Of a stretch of DNA of 64,000 nucleotides, positions 50,183 to 59,000 are shown piece after piece. The notes beneath the pieces were generated by a model that did not search any database, had not been told where the DNA came from, and saw nothing but the letters and a program-made list of their open reading frames with translations. The stretch spans positions 1,237,501-1,301,500 of the forward strand of contig CM061246.1 of NCBI GenBank assembly GCA_022605425.2. The letters are read 5' to 3'. The first letter of the stretch is position 1; each line of letters begins with the position of its first letter. Origin of the DNA: Hamiltosporidium tvaerminnensis. Taxonomy: Eukaryota > Microsporidia > Dubosqiidae. The position numbers were made by a program, and so were the translations under genes.

Positions 50183-50825
50183 GGGTGTTTATATAATTGC
50201 AAATAATATTAATCTAATAGTACAATTTATTTTTAATATTTCTGTATCTTCGTTTCGCAAGTAATATTTACATCATAATACTTCATATTGGCTTACAACC
50301 AATGCTTTATTTTATTAAAATTAAAAGAAAAATAATTTTATAATTCTTAACGGAAACATTAAATTTTACAATTTTTATCGAAACACACAAAATATTGCTT
50401 TAAACAGAATTTAAAGGAAAATAAGAAACTAAATAAACAATAAATAGAAAATTTAAAAATTTATTGCAAATATTAATACCAAATCTTAATTTATTTCATT
50501 TAGAATTTCTGAGATAAAAAAGAAAAACTGAAAATGATACAACAAATTTAAGCTTTTGCTTTAAAGAATTAAAAAAACCAAAAATTTATTTATAATCTAC
50601 GACAATTTACAAATGAATTGTCCATAAAAAATTCTAATATTTTGTTTTCCACTTCACTATTAAAATCATAAATCAAATCTTCTTTATTCACCTTTTTCTG
50701 TGAACGGTTAAGAATAATTTTATAAGAATAAACTTTTTTTCACTTTGATTTTAATTTTTAATTTTCTTTCACAGAAAATAAAAAAACTGAGTCATAGAGA
50801 GAGAAACTCATAACTAATTATCAAT
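50183..50825. other. Spacer between tRNA-Ile and the kinesin gene
   Basis: The sequence is AT-rich. On the minus strand a stretch of about 47 codons (about 50600-50740) stays open, ends in a stop and has protein-like composition (NRSQKKVNKEDLIYDFNSEV), but it has no ATG and a stop directly upstream. I cannot call it a gene. Confidence 0.35.
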
Positions 50826-52652
50826 TCAAAATTTCATATCATTTATTTGATTTTCTATTTTTATCAATCCATCATATGCAACCTCAACAATACTAATATC
50901 TTCTGTTGTACTGATAGCTTGTTTAATTTTGTAAATTACACAATTTACACGTTTTTTTGCCAAATTTACATCATCAATTTCATCTTTAAAAGTATTAAAA
51001 GATAATGAAGATGTGGTAATTGACGATGAATCTCTATACAAAGTATTTTCAATTGAATTTCTTATAAAATATTTATTTGGTGACTTTTTATTTTTAATTT
51101 TGTCATAAAAAGATTGCGGTGCACCTGATATCTGTTTTTTCGGACTTTTTTGATTTCCTTTAATTCTATACGCATACCTCAGTGTATTCAATGAATGATC
51201 TACACAGAATACCGAGGGATTGATTGTTGCTAAAATACAGGTTTTTGAAACCCCAATGAGTGAATTTTTCAAAATTTGAGTTAATTTACTTTGCCTAAAA
51301 GGAAGATGTTTAAATTTTTTATCCAATCCTCTTATACACTCTTTAAGAGCCAAGAGACTTTTATTTATTTCTGCACCTTCATTTTTGGTGTTACTTGCTA
51401 CCGTTTTTCTATCATTTCCTCTTTCACTTCCAGCCAAATCTACAAATACGATACTTTGGTCTTCAATTGATATTTTACAACTTTTTTTTTCTTCAGATTC
51501 ACAAATTTTTAAATTTTTTGAAAAATATTTTACTTCTTCAGTTGAATTTTTATTTATCTTTACGTTTTTTACTGTATTTTTCTTAATTGAAATTTTAAGA
51601 ATTGCATGTGACCTTGATGATTCTGTATTTGTATCTGTAATGCCTGTTCTTCTATGGTTTAAGCCGTGGTTTATTATTTTGCATGCATCTTCAAACGTAT
51701 TAGCTTCTTCTTGCTTTAAATCTACAAAAAATACGCTTCCTTTAAATTCCCTCATTTCGATTTTGTTTCTGTAATTTAACAAATCAAAGATTTTTTCGTT
51801 ATAAATTTCCAAAAATGAAATTTGTAGGATATTTTCGGAGTTTAAAAGATCCGTAAGTGCACGAAACACAATGCCGGTATGTGGATGGAACATTGTATGA
51901 GTCTTTCCGGTACCCGTCTGTCCATAAGCCAAAACAGTGCCGTTACCACCATTCAAAACATAACTAACTATCTCAAATACAGACTTACAATAGACTTCTT
52001 CATTTTTTGAAGAAGTGTTAAAAACAAAATCGAAACTAAAAACGTGTTGCTCAGTGTATTTTTTTAAGTCCAAACGTACTTTTGGCTCATTTAAAGTTAC
52101 TACATTCTTTTCTATGTCAATCATATCCATATCTTTTGAATCAATAGGTTTTTTTCGTACACACACTGTAATTTTACTTTTGTTAGTTTGATTTCCATCC
52201 AAAACCATGCCTGATTCTCCTTTTTTAGTTATATTTTTCTCCCTGGGTGAAACTGTAGGATGAAATGAAACTGTTTCTCTCAAATTATTTCTATTTCTTT
52301 GTAATATCTTAGAATCTTGTAAATCAGATATATGTGTATTCGTAGAAAAACGTATAGGAGATTTCAAAGATAAAGATTCTATAGGAGAAGAATTACTTTC
52401 ACTGATAAATGTAACCAAACTTTCCAATGTATTGTTTTCCTCTAAATTGTCTTGTAACTCATTCTTTATAATAGTTATAATTTCATATACTTTCCTACGA
52501 TCAGAATAGTCACTGACACCAAGTTTTTCCAAATCGGAATATTTCAATCTACAAAGCAAAAATGGTTCATCGATTCCTTTTTCTATAAAAAGTGATAAAA
52601 TGTGTAAAATATTGCGCGATTCAAAATATTTTTCTAATAAGTCTTTTGTCAT
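50826..52652 (-). CDS. Kinesin-13 family motor with an N-terminal SAM-like domain
   Basis: A 608-residue protein. Residues 1-66 look like a SAM domain (LLEKYFESRN ... LEKLGVSDYSDRRKVYEIIT), as in KIF24-type kinesins. The motor spans about 160-500: ITVCVRKKP (161), P-loop GQTGTGKT (244-251), switch I NTESSRSH (342-349), switch II DLAGSERG (405-412), HLPFRQSKLTQILKNS and the neck side LRYAYRIK. The KVRLDLKKY segment (191-199) corresponds to the kinesin-13 KVD loop that lets these motors depolymerise microtubule ends, with Arg-Leu-Asp replacing Lys-Val-Asp. An insertion at about 358-398 is lineage-specific. A role in spindle microtubule turnover is inferred from the family. CCC lies five bases before the ATG. 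Confidence 0.92.
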   Translation of the reverse strand: MTKDLLEKYFESRNILHILSLFIEKGIDEPFLLCRLKYSDLEKLGVSDYSDRRKVYEIITIIKNELQDNLEENNTLESLVTFISESNSSPIESLSLKSPIRFSTNTHISDLQDSKILQRNRNNLRETVSFHPTVSPREKNITKKGESGMVLDGNQTNKSKITVCVRKKPIDSKDMDMIDIEKNVVTLNEPKVRLDLKKYTEQHVFSFDFVFNTSSKNEEVYCKSVFEIVSYVLNGGNGTVLAYGQTGTGKTHTMFHPHTGIVFRALTDLLNSENILQISFLEIYNEKIFDLLNYRNKIEMREFKGSVFFVDLKQEEANTFEDACKIINHGLNHRRTGITDTNTESSRSHAILKISIKKNTVKNVKINKNSTEEVKYFSKNLKICESEEKKSCKISIEDQSIVFVDLAGSERGNDRKTVASNTKNEGAEINKSLLALKECIRGLDKKFKHLPFRQSKLTQILKNSLIGVSKTCILATINPSVFCVDHSLNTLRYAYRIKGNQKSPKKQISGAPQSFYDKIKNKKSPNKYFIRNSIENTLYRDSSSITTSSLSFNTFKDEIDDVNLAKKRVNCVIYKIKQAISTTEDISIVEVAYDGLIKIENQINDMKF

Positions 52653-52657
52653 TTGTA

Positions 52658-52660
52658 GGG
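52658..52660 (-). promoter_or_regulatory. CCC motif of the kinesin gene
   Basis: The minus strand reads AAACCCTACAAATG. Confidence 0.6.
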
Positions 52661-52789
52661 TTTTTTTTCTTCTTTCACTTTATATGCATTTATTTATTTT
52701 ATTTTGAAACATGTTTTGATTTATAGAGAATGTTTTAAAAAATGGTTCTAAATTTCCGTTTAATTTTGATTGGTTGGTAAATTTTATTT

Positions 52790-53045
52790 TTTTAAATTCG
52801 GATTCTAAATTTTAATTCGTTTTGTAATGCAATAGCAAATAATAAGGAATTTTTATAATTTTAAATTGTAAATTCGGATTTTAAGTTTTACTTCATTTTG
52901 CAGTTCAATAGCAAATAATAAGGATTTTTTTTCGTATTTTCTATCTAATTGTGATTAAAGTTTTAATTCCTTTTGTAATGCAATAGCAAATAATAAGGAT
53001 TTTTTTTCTTATTTTCTATCTAATTGTGATTAAAGTTTTAAATTA
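52790..53045. repeat. Imperfect tandem repeat upstream of the kinesin gene
   Basis: Three units contain the word CAATAGCAAATAATAAGGA (near 52831, 52904 and 52980), each preceded by a TTTTGNAATGCAA-like or similar stretch; the last two units also share ATTTTCTATCTAATTGTGAT. The periods are about 74 and 76 bp. No coding potential. Confidence 0.75.
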
Positions 53046-53299
53046 TATTATTTTTGAAAAATAGTGAAATTTCTATGAATTAAAAAATTCTACTAAACAC
53101 TAAAATAATATAATTGAATTGAATCGTTGATAAACCGATATTCTGATTTACAATGAGTTTATAGACAAACTTTTTTTGAGATTCGTTTTTTAAAGAATAA
53201 TTATTGAAGAAAAAAAGAAATTTAATTTAACATGCATTTATAAGATTTTTAATATTCGTCTTTAAAACAAATTATCGAGAAAAAAATATTTTATAACTT

Positions 53300-54125
53300 T
53301 CTTGGTTAAAACCTTTTTTCTCTCTTTTAAATAATTTGTTCTAACTCTTTAACCATTAACGTTTCTTCTTCTAAATCAGACTCTTCATTTATGTTTATTT
53401 TCGGTTCCTCTAATATGGTTCCTCCTTCGGGATAAGGTATATTATTTTTTGTATTGAAATTTTTAACACCATCTTCCTGGTTAATCGCTTGATTTGAAGG
53501 GGGTTTTGTATCCTTGTGCATCTCGAGTCTCTTAATAACATACATTAACGGGCTTTTCCATCTCTCTTTGGTCTTTTGTCTCGACTCAATTTCTCTTCGT
53601 CATTCAAAAGAAATAGTTTCGACTGTCTTCTTAAGTACTATGGATTGAATATATTCCTCTGCATTCATAGGTATTTGTAGTCTTTTTAGGCGTGCCTTTA
53701 GTATTTTGTCACAATTTATTCCAAGGTCTTCACATATGGAATTATCTCAACACTAATACCTATTGGCGCTACGGCGCTTAAAGAGCCAAAGCCCCCTTAA
53801 GGATTTTCCTAATTTATATTATTTCGTTTCGGTTTCGTAACAATATGGTTTTGTGAGATAGATGTATTGGCCTATGTTACCTCTACTCCTATATCCAGGC
53901 TTGGGACCGGCAGAGCAGAACTCATCGTATCTCTGGCGGAAATATCTCAACACTACTCTTATAAATATGAATCAAGAATGGCTAGCAGGTCATACTTCTT
54001 AAGTTTTTCAGTTTCTACTATTTGAAGGGTATAGGGAATTAATTCCTACTTAAATCTGTTTATCATATTTTTAGTATTATCTAAAATATATATCGGGTCT
54101 ATTATTCCAAATTTTAATATTTTTA
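53300..54125 (-). pseudogene. Decayed R4-like element interrupted by a SINE-like insertion
   Basis: The minus strand keeps the acidic tail (open frame 53327-53545, NEESDLEEETLM), the region VETISFDRRR with a frame break, the VEAYIQS and KYHK codons and, beyond the insertion, the RKYDLLA codons near 53985 and the RPDI-side sequence near 54100. Several stops and indels. The terminal TTAACCCAGAATTTT is degraded to GGTTTTAACCAAGAAA-like sequence near 53300. Confidence 0.85.
53756..53942 (+). mobile_element. 187-bp SINE-like insertion (family E) with exact 13-bp TSD
   Basis: TATCTCAACACTA occurs at 53743-53755 and 53943-53955, and the intact R4 copies show that only one copy of this word belongs there. 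The 187 bp in between interrupt the relic. The insert is GC-rich against its surroundings and resembles family D in layout: GGCGCTACGGC, GAGCC, GCC.CCTTA near the start and GGTTTCGTAACA in the middle. The end CAGGCTTGGGACCGGC ... CTGGCGG resembles SINE-like repeats I know from animal genomes. There is no poly(A) tail. Confidence 0.88.
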
Positions 54126-54178
54126 TTATTTAATTTAAGTAATAATCAGAGCAAATACATCTTTTTAAAAGTAAACAG

Positions 54179-54251
54179 TAGTGGTTAAAGAGGTAGAAGA
54201 AAATATATAGAATGGTAAAAAATATCATAACCCAGAATTTTATTAAATAAA
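54179..54251 (+). mobile_element. R4-like element, 3' tail only, upstream of CFT2
   Basis: TAGTGGTTAAAGAGGTAGAA through AACCCAGAATTTTATTAAAT is nearly identical to the end of the 3.1-kb copy. It is about 73 bp long and ends 169 bp before the CFT2 start codon in the same orientation. Flanking ATCTTT...AAAA words suggest a TSD but are not exact. Confidence 0.8.
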
Positions 54252-54411
54252 ATCTTTAAAAATCAAAAATATTTCTTTCAGTAGTAACTATGCAACCTTA
54301 CACTTGAATATAATTTTAAATTTAATATTTGATTTATCATATGTTAATAGATTTTCAATTTCGTTATTTTTTTAACTTTGAAATACAAAATATTTTATAG
54401 ATTTTTAAAAA

Positions 54412-54415
54412 CCCC
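54412..54415 (+). promoter_or_regulatory. CCCC motif of CFT2
   Basis: AAAAACCCC lies five bases before the ATG at 54421. Confidence 0.6.
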
Positions 54416-54420
54416 TTTAA

Positions 54421-56457
54421 ATGGTTGAATGTTTTATAAATTTTAATGAATTAGTTGATACAAGAACAGGAATATACGCACATTTATTAGAAATAGATTC
54501 ACAAAAAATTCTTATCAACTGCGGTACAAAAACAGACCTTGATTCTTCCTGGGTAGATGAATACAAAGATTTAATACCTTCTTTAGATATAATAATACTT
54601 TCACATCTTGAGATTGCATATACAGGCGCACTCCCAAAAATAATTAATAGTGGTTTTTACGGCCGTGTATATTCAACGACACCGATACAAGTTTTAGGAA
54701 AATATGTTTTTAAAGAACAAAATTTTTCAAATTCTACATTTTCTACAAGCACCAACCAATATTTAGAAACTGATATTGATATGGCGTTTGATGGAATAAT
54801 ATCATTAAAATATATGCAACCCGTAGAAATAGGATCTGATTTATACATCTCTGCATATAATTCTGGTCATTCTATTGGTGGATCAATATGGAAAATATGT
54901 AAAGATAATGATACTATTTTGGTATGTATTGGAGTTAACCATAGAAAAGAGAATCATTTAAATGGATTGGATATTTCAATTCAAAATCCTTTTCTTTGTA
55001 TTCTCGATACCAAATATGCACTTAAACCAGTTCTAAATAGGAAAGAAAGAAATTATTATTTCTTTGGAATTTTAGAAAATGCAATTATAAACAATAAAAA
55101 GGTTTTTATTCCAGTGAAATACAGTAGGATGCCTGAAATAGCATTTTTATTAAACGAATATTTTGAAACTAAAAACGAAAAACCCGAAATGATATTATAC
55201 AGTCGATATGCAACAAGATATGTTGAAATGTTGAAAACTATGATGGAATGGAGTTGTGAATCGAATCAAAATAATTTTGTTTTTGAAAATATTAAAATTT
55301 TTAGTAAATTTTCTTTAATTCCCGAGCAAACTGATATTTATATAATAATTACTGAGAATTTTCATGATGGAAATTTTTTATTGTTTATGAAATTATTGTG
55401 TGAAAATGATGATAATTTACTTGTTTTTGTTGATAATGATATATCAGTTCCAGGAGAAAATTTAGGTGACAATATTTTATATGGAATTAAAAAAAATAAA
55501 AAATTTCAAGAAAAAACGATTCAACTAAATCTTCCTACATTTGTTTCTTTAAATGAAGAAGAATTACAGGAACATATAGCTTCTTCTATAAAATATAAAA
55601 CCGAAGAAGAAAAAAGTATTGAATCCGAGGAAGATGTATGGGAGGATGAAGCCTTACCGGACACTTTGAGAAAAGTGGCTTGGCACGAAGAAAAAACCGA
55701 TATGTGGTGTGTTTCTGGAGATGAAATGTTTCCTTTGAAAATGCCAAATAAGCCTTATGATGAATACGGCACTCTAGTAAGTAAAACGGAAGATAAAGTA
55801 TTTGAAGAAATTAAAGAAACGAATGATAAAATAAAAGAAGAAATCGAAATTATAGAAAAAATAGTTTGGGAAAAAACCGCTTTGAATTTAAATTTTGATA
55901 AAATTTTTATTGATTTTGAAGGTTTCAGTGATTATAAATCAATTAAAACTGTGTTAGAATCTATAAATCCTTCTAAACTTGTTTTTATAAATGAAAATGA
56001 CGAATATAGTAATTTTCTTTATCATTACTGTAAATATAATGATTCATTTTCTGATGTATTTTTACAGCAAAATAAAAAACCTATAAATCTTTCTTCAGAA
56101 TCTCACATTTCTAAAATAAATTTAACAGAAGATTTTTCTAAAATAAATATCAAAAAAATTGGAAATGATTTTCTTGGTGGGTTTAAAGGCAAAATTATAC
56201 AAAAGGATGGTAATTATTATCTTGAATATATCGGACCTTTAGAAAATATATGCGTTGGTAATATTCAAATGAATGTATTAAAAAGAAAAATAGTTGAAAA
56301 CGGATTTAAAGTTGAAATCAAAGGAAATATTATGATAATAGAAAATTCAATTAAAATAATAAAAAATCAAAATACTTATACTATTGAAGGAAAAATTACC
56401 AATCTTTTTATCAAAATACGAGATATGTTCTATGAAAATATTGCAATATTAGATTAA
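54421..56457 (+). CDS. CFT2: Cleavage and polyadenylation factor subunit CFT2 / CPSF100
   Basis: A 678-residue metallo-beta-lactamase/beta-CASP protein of the mRNA 3'-end processing complex. It is the catalytically inactive partner of the CPSF73/YSH1 nuclease: the zinc-binding HxHxDH motif is SHLEIAYTG (near residue 61), as in other CPSF100 proteins. Close matches to CPSF100: HLLEIDSQKILINCG at the start, TPIQVLGKYVFKEQ, FDGIISLKYMQPVEI, SAYNSGHSIGGSIWKI (near 143), VNHRKENHLNG and later the VWEDEALPD acidic linker (about 403-412) before the C-terminal domain. It is a little shorter than the yeast and human proteins. A single exon. Confidence 0.9.
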   Translation: MVECFINFNELVDTRTGIYAHLLEIDSQKILINCGTKTDLDSSWVDEYKDLIPSLDIIILSHLEIAYTGALPKIINSGFYGRVYSTTPIQVLGKYVFKEQNFSNSTFSTSTNQYLETDIDMAFDGIISLKYMQPVEIGSDLYISAYNSGHSIGGSIWKICKDNDTILVCIGVNHRKENHLNGLDISIQNPFLCILDTKYALKPVLNRKERNYYFFGILENAIINNKKVFIPVKYSRMPEIAFLLNEYFETKNEKPEMILYSRYATRYVEMLKTMMEWSCESNQNNFVFENIKIFSKFSLIPEQTDIYIIITENFHDGNFLLFMKLLCENDDNLLVFVDNDISVPGENLGDNILYGIKKNKKFQEKTIQLNLPTFVSLNEEELQEHIASSIKYKTEEEKSIESEEDVWEDEALPDTLRKVAWHEEKTDMWCVSGDEMFPLKMPNKPYDEYGTLVSKTEDKVFEEIKETNDKIKEEIEIIEKIVWEKTALNLNFDKIFIDFEGFSDYKSIKTVLESINPSKLVFINENDEYSNFLYHYCKYNDSFSDVFLQQNKKPINLSSESHISKINLTEDFSKINIKKIGNDFLGGFKGKIIQKDGNYYLEYIGPLENICVGNIQMNVLKRKIVENGFKVEIKGNIMIIENSIKIIKNQNTYTIEGKITNLFIKIRDMFYENIAILD

Positions 56458-56780
56458 AACGAAAATAAAATGTTAGTATCAGATTGATAAGATTTTCTAG
56501 AATAAACACTGTAATTTAATTTTGAAACTACATTTTGGTTTGCACATTTGATTCATGTATTTAAACTTTCTAGAATATAATTTTATTTAATAAGTATTTA
56601 CACTTGATATTGTATTAAAGTTTAAAATTAAATTTGGCTGTAAAAACATTTAATTAAACTTCTTTTCTCTATTTTTACATTTGAAATGAATTTTGTAATT
56701 ATTAATTATTCGTTTAACTTTTTAAAAATCTAATTATGATTTTTCAAATTAAATTATGAAAATCTACATATATTATTCTT
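56458..56780. other. AT-rich spacer downstream of CFT2
   Basis: No gene was recognised. Confidence 0.5.
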
Positions 56781-56789
56781 TCTTTGTTC

Positions 56790-56974
56790 ACTTGCCACTA
56801 CTTTAAAAAGATGTGATACTTTTAAATAAAGTTATATTTTCTTTGTTCACTTGCCACTACTTTAAAAAGATGTGATAGTTTTAAACAAAGTTATATTTTC
56901 TTTGTTCACTTGCCACTACTTTAAAAAGATGTGATACTTTTAAATAAAGTAAATTAGAAATATTTTCTTTGTTC
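56790..56974 (+). repeat. Threefold array of the family A 3' tail, each followed by the same flank
   Basis: ACTTGCCACTACTTTAAAAA followed by GATGTGATACTTTTAAATAA and AGT, the last 44 bp or so of family A, is present at 56790, 56850 and 56908. Each copy is followed by ATATTTTCTTTGTTC (15 bp), and a similar word ending TTTCTTTGTTC precedes the first. This is a strongly 5'-truncated insertion with TSD that was then duplicated in tandem, or three insertions into one site. The middle unit has two substitutions. Confidence 0.88.
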
Positions 56975-57544
56975 TATTATAAAATTGTTACATACTAATA
57001 TAATAAAAATTCAATTTATTTTATATATTTCTCCAATCTTCATTTCAACGCTACAAAAAATATTTTATAAGATTTAATGCCTATAATAGGTTTTCTGTTG
57101 AAAGAATTATATTTAACTTTCTTTTAAAAAAGATTCTTAAGTTAAATATTTTAAAAAATCATTTTTTGAATTAAAAAGATAATTATGACTACTAAGGATT
57201 TATGAAATATGTCTATCAATTAGCTACCTAGAATTGAAAATTTAGAGGGTATTCGATTTTATTTTAGAATTTAAAAAGACTAACTAGACTATTATTTAAA
57301 ATGATATTAAATTTTTGATTAACTAACAATACTAGCTTGTTTATAAATAAATTAATGCAAATATAATTTTTTCTTTGATATTGAAGAATTTATCTGATAT
57401 ATATTATGATAGCAAACTTTAAAATATATATTTATACGTAAAAATTGAATTTTATTTTTTTGATTTGCTTGGGAAACGGTTTAAATTTTTTATTTCTTTT
57501 AATTTTTGACCACTTCCTCTTAGATTCAAATTAATTTTGGTGTG
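56975..57544. other. AT-rich region, nothing assigned
   Basis: No gene or recurrent repeat was recognised. Confidence 0.5.
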
Positions 57545-59000
57545 GAGTGTAATATTCAAGTTAGGAGTTCAATACCTTGCGCTTTTGTTTTCTTGACACC
57601 TTCTTCCTCTTGCAAAATATTTTTTTAAAAGGTCTCCCAGTTCCATTTATGGCATCGAAATATGTCTTTTTCAGCTTTATAGGTTTTGGTTTTGACGCAC
57701 ATCTAATTCATCGATTGGAAGAAATAGTTTCGACTCCATTTTCGATTACTATCTACTTTTTAATAGACTCTCGCTTTTATATATCTGGAATTTCTTAATA
57801 TTCATATTTTGATACTTTGGCTCAATATCATATTGTTATAAATCAAAGACAATATAGATAATAAATTTATAAATAATCTATAATAGTAAGCTAACAAACT
57901 GTGTTTTACTCGTTTACCGGTTTCCGTAATTTGAAGCGAGTCTTATGAAATAATTTGGAATTGTAAAAAATATACTCTTGTTTAACCTCATATCCAAAAC
58001 AATAAAATATTTGCACTATCACTCAGAAATTAGAAAAAAGGTGTTAATTATTTGTCTTATTTTTACATCTGCATGCTTATTTTGAAGAATTTCTCCTATG
58101 GTGTGACAAATAATTCGTTTCGTAGACTTTAATACATCTTCACCTGAATATAGGTTTATTGTTTGCTTCACCTTATTATTTCGTCCGATTTAATCGTTTT
58201 TAAGTGTTTTTTCATATCAGTTGCTAAATTATCTACCTTGTATGTTTATGGCTTTCGCCACTTTCTGCTCTTCATAGTAAATTTTCACTCTAATTAAACA
58301 TAAAATCCCTTCTTCGCGTAATACGATGTTTTCTGTTTTAAGGATTTATGAAGAATCACGTAATGATAAAGTTTCATTTATCCAAAATTATATCACGGCA
58401 TATTTAATTTAATATTTCTTTTTCTGAATGAATGATATTTGCCATTTAGATTGGATTCTAATGGATTTTAAAGACTTCACCTTCGCTCTTATGGTTAAAA
58501 AAAGGCTCAGGGGATGATCAATTTGAAAAAAAAACTATGTCTAAAGAATCACTGCTCTTCTTGTTAAATTTCATTACTTTTTTTAAAAACTATCTAAAAG
58601 TTGCAACAAAGGCACATTTCTGCTGTGGCGGACTTATTACACCGCAAACCACTTAAAATTTATGTTAAAGAAACATATAAGCGTTCTTTACATACCGGTT
58701 GTACAAGCCTTTTTTTCGCTACCGACCCACTTGTTTCGTATCATCTATAAAAATTTGGTTACTTCAAGTCGAAGTATTCCTTTATGATAATTAATTAATT
58801 TTTCGAAATACTGTTCAGAGTTTACTTTTGTACACAAAGGTATTATAATCTTGATACTATTTTCTTTATTACTGCTGTAAATACATTTGAGTTTTCTCTG
58901 AACTTCGATTATACTTAGGCACTTATTATCATCAACTTAATGGGAAGCTTAAAAGTTTTTTTTATAAGACATGATTCGTACATAAAATTAACTCTATCTT
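57545..59000 (-). pseudogene. Very old R4-like element relic
   Basis: Blocks on the minus strand line up with the intact copies in the right order: the VETISFDRR codons near 57710-57750, the QEILDNEYAE region near 58075, the HLATRC and CCHC region near 58220-58275, the CKERLYLPR region near 58680-58705 and the GVLRLEPAD region near 58740-58790 (ACTTCAAGTCGAAGTATTCC, well kept). Everything between is shifted by indels. The relic may extend to about 59.9 kb, where the match becomes too weak to follow. Confidence 0.7.

Noticed and set aside
56790-56950. Threefold 60-bp array considered as a CRISPR-like array
   Set aside because: Repeat and spacer are both identical between units, the units match the tail of a mobile repeat, and the organism is a eukaryote.
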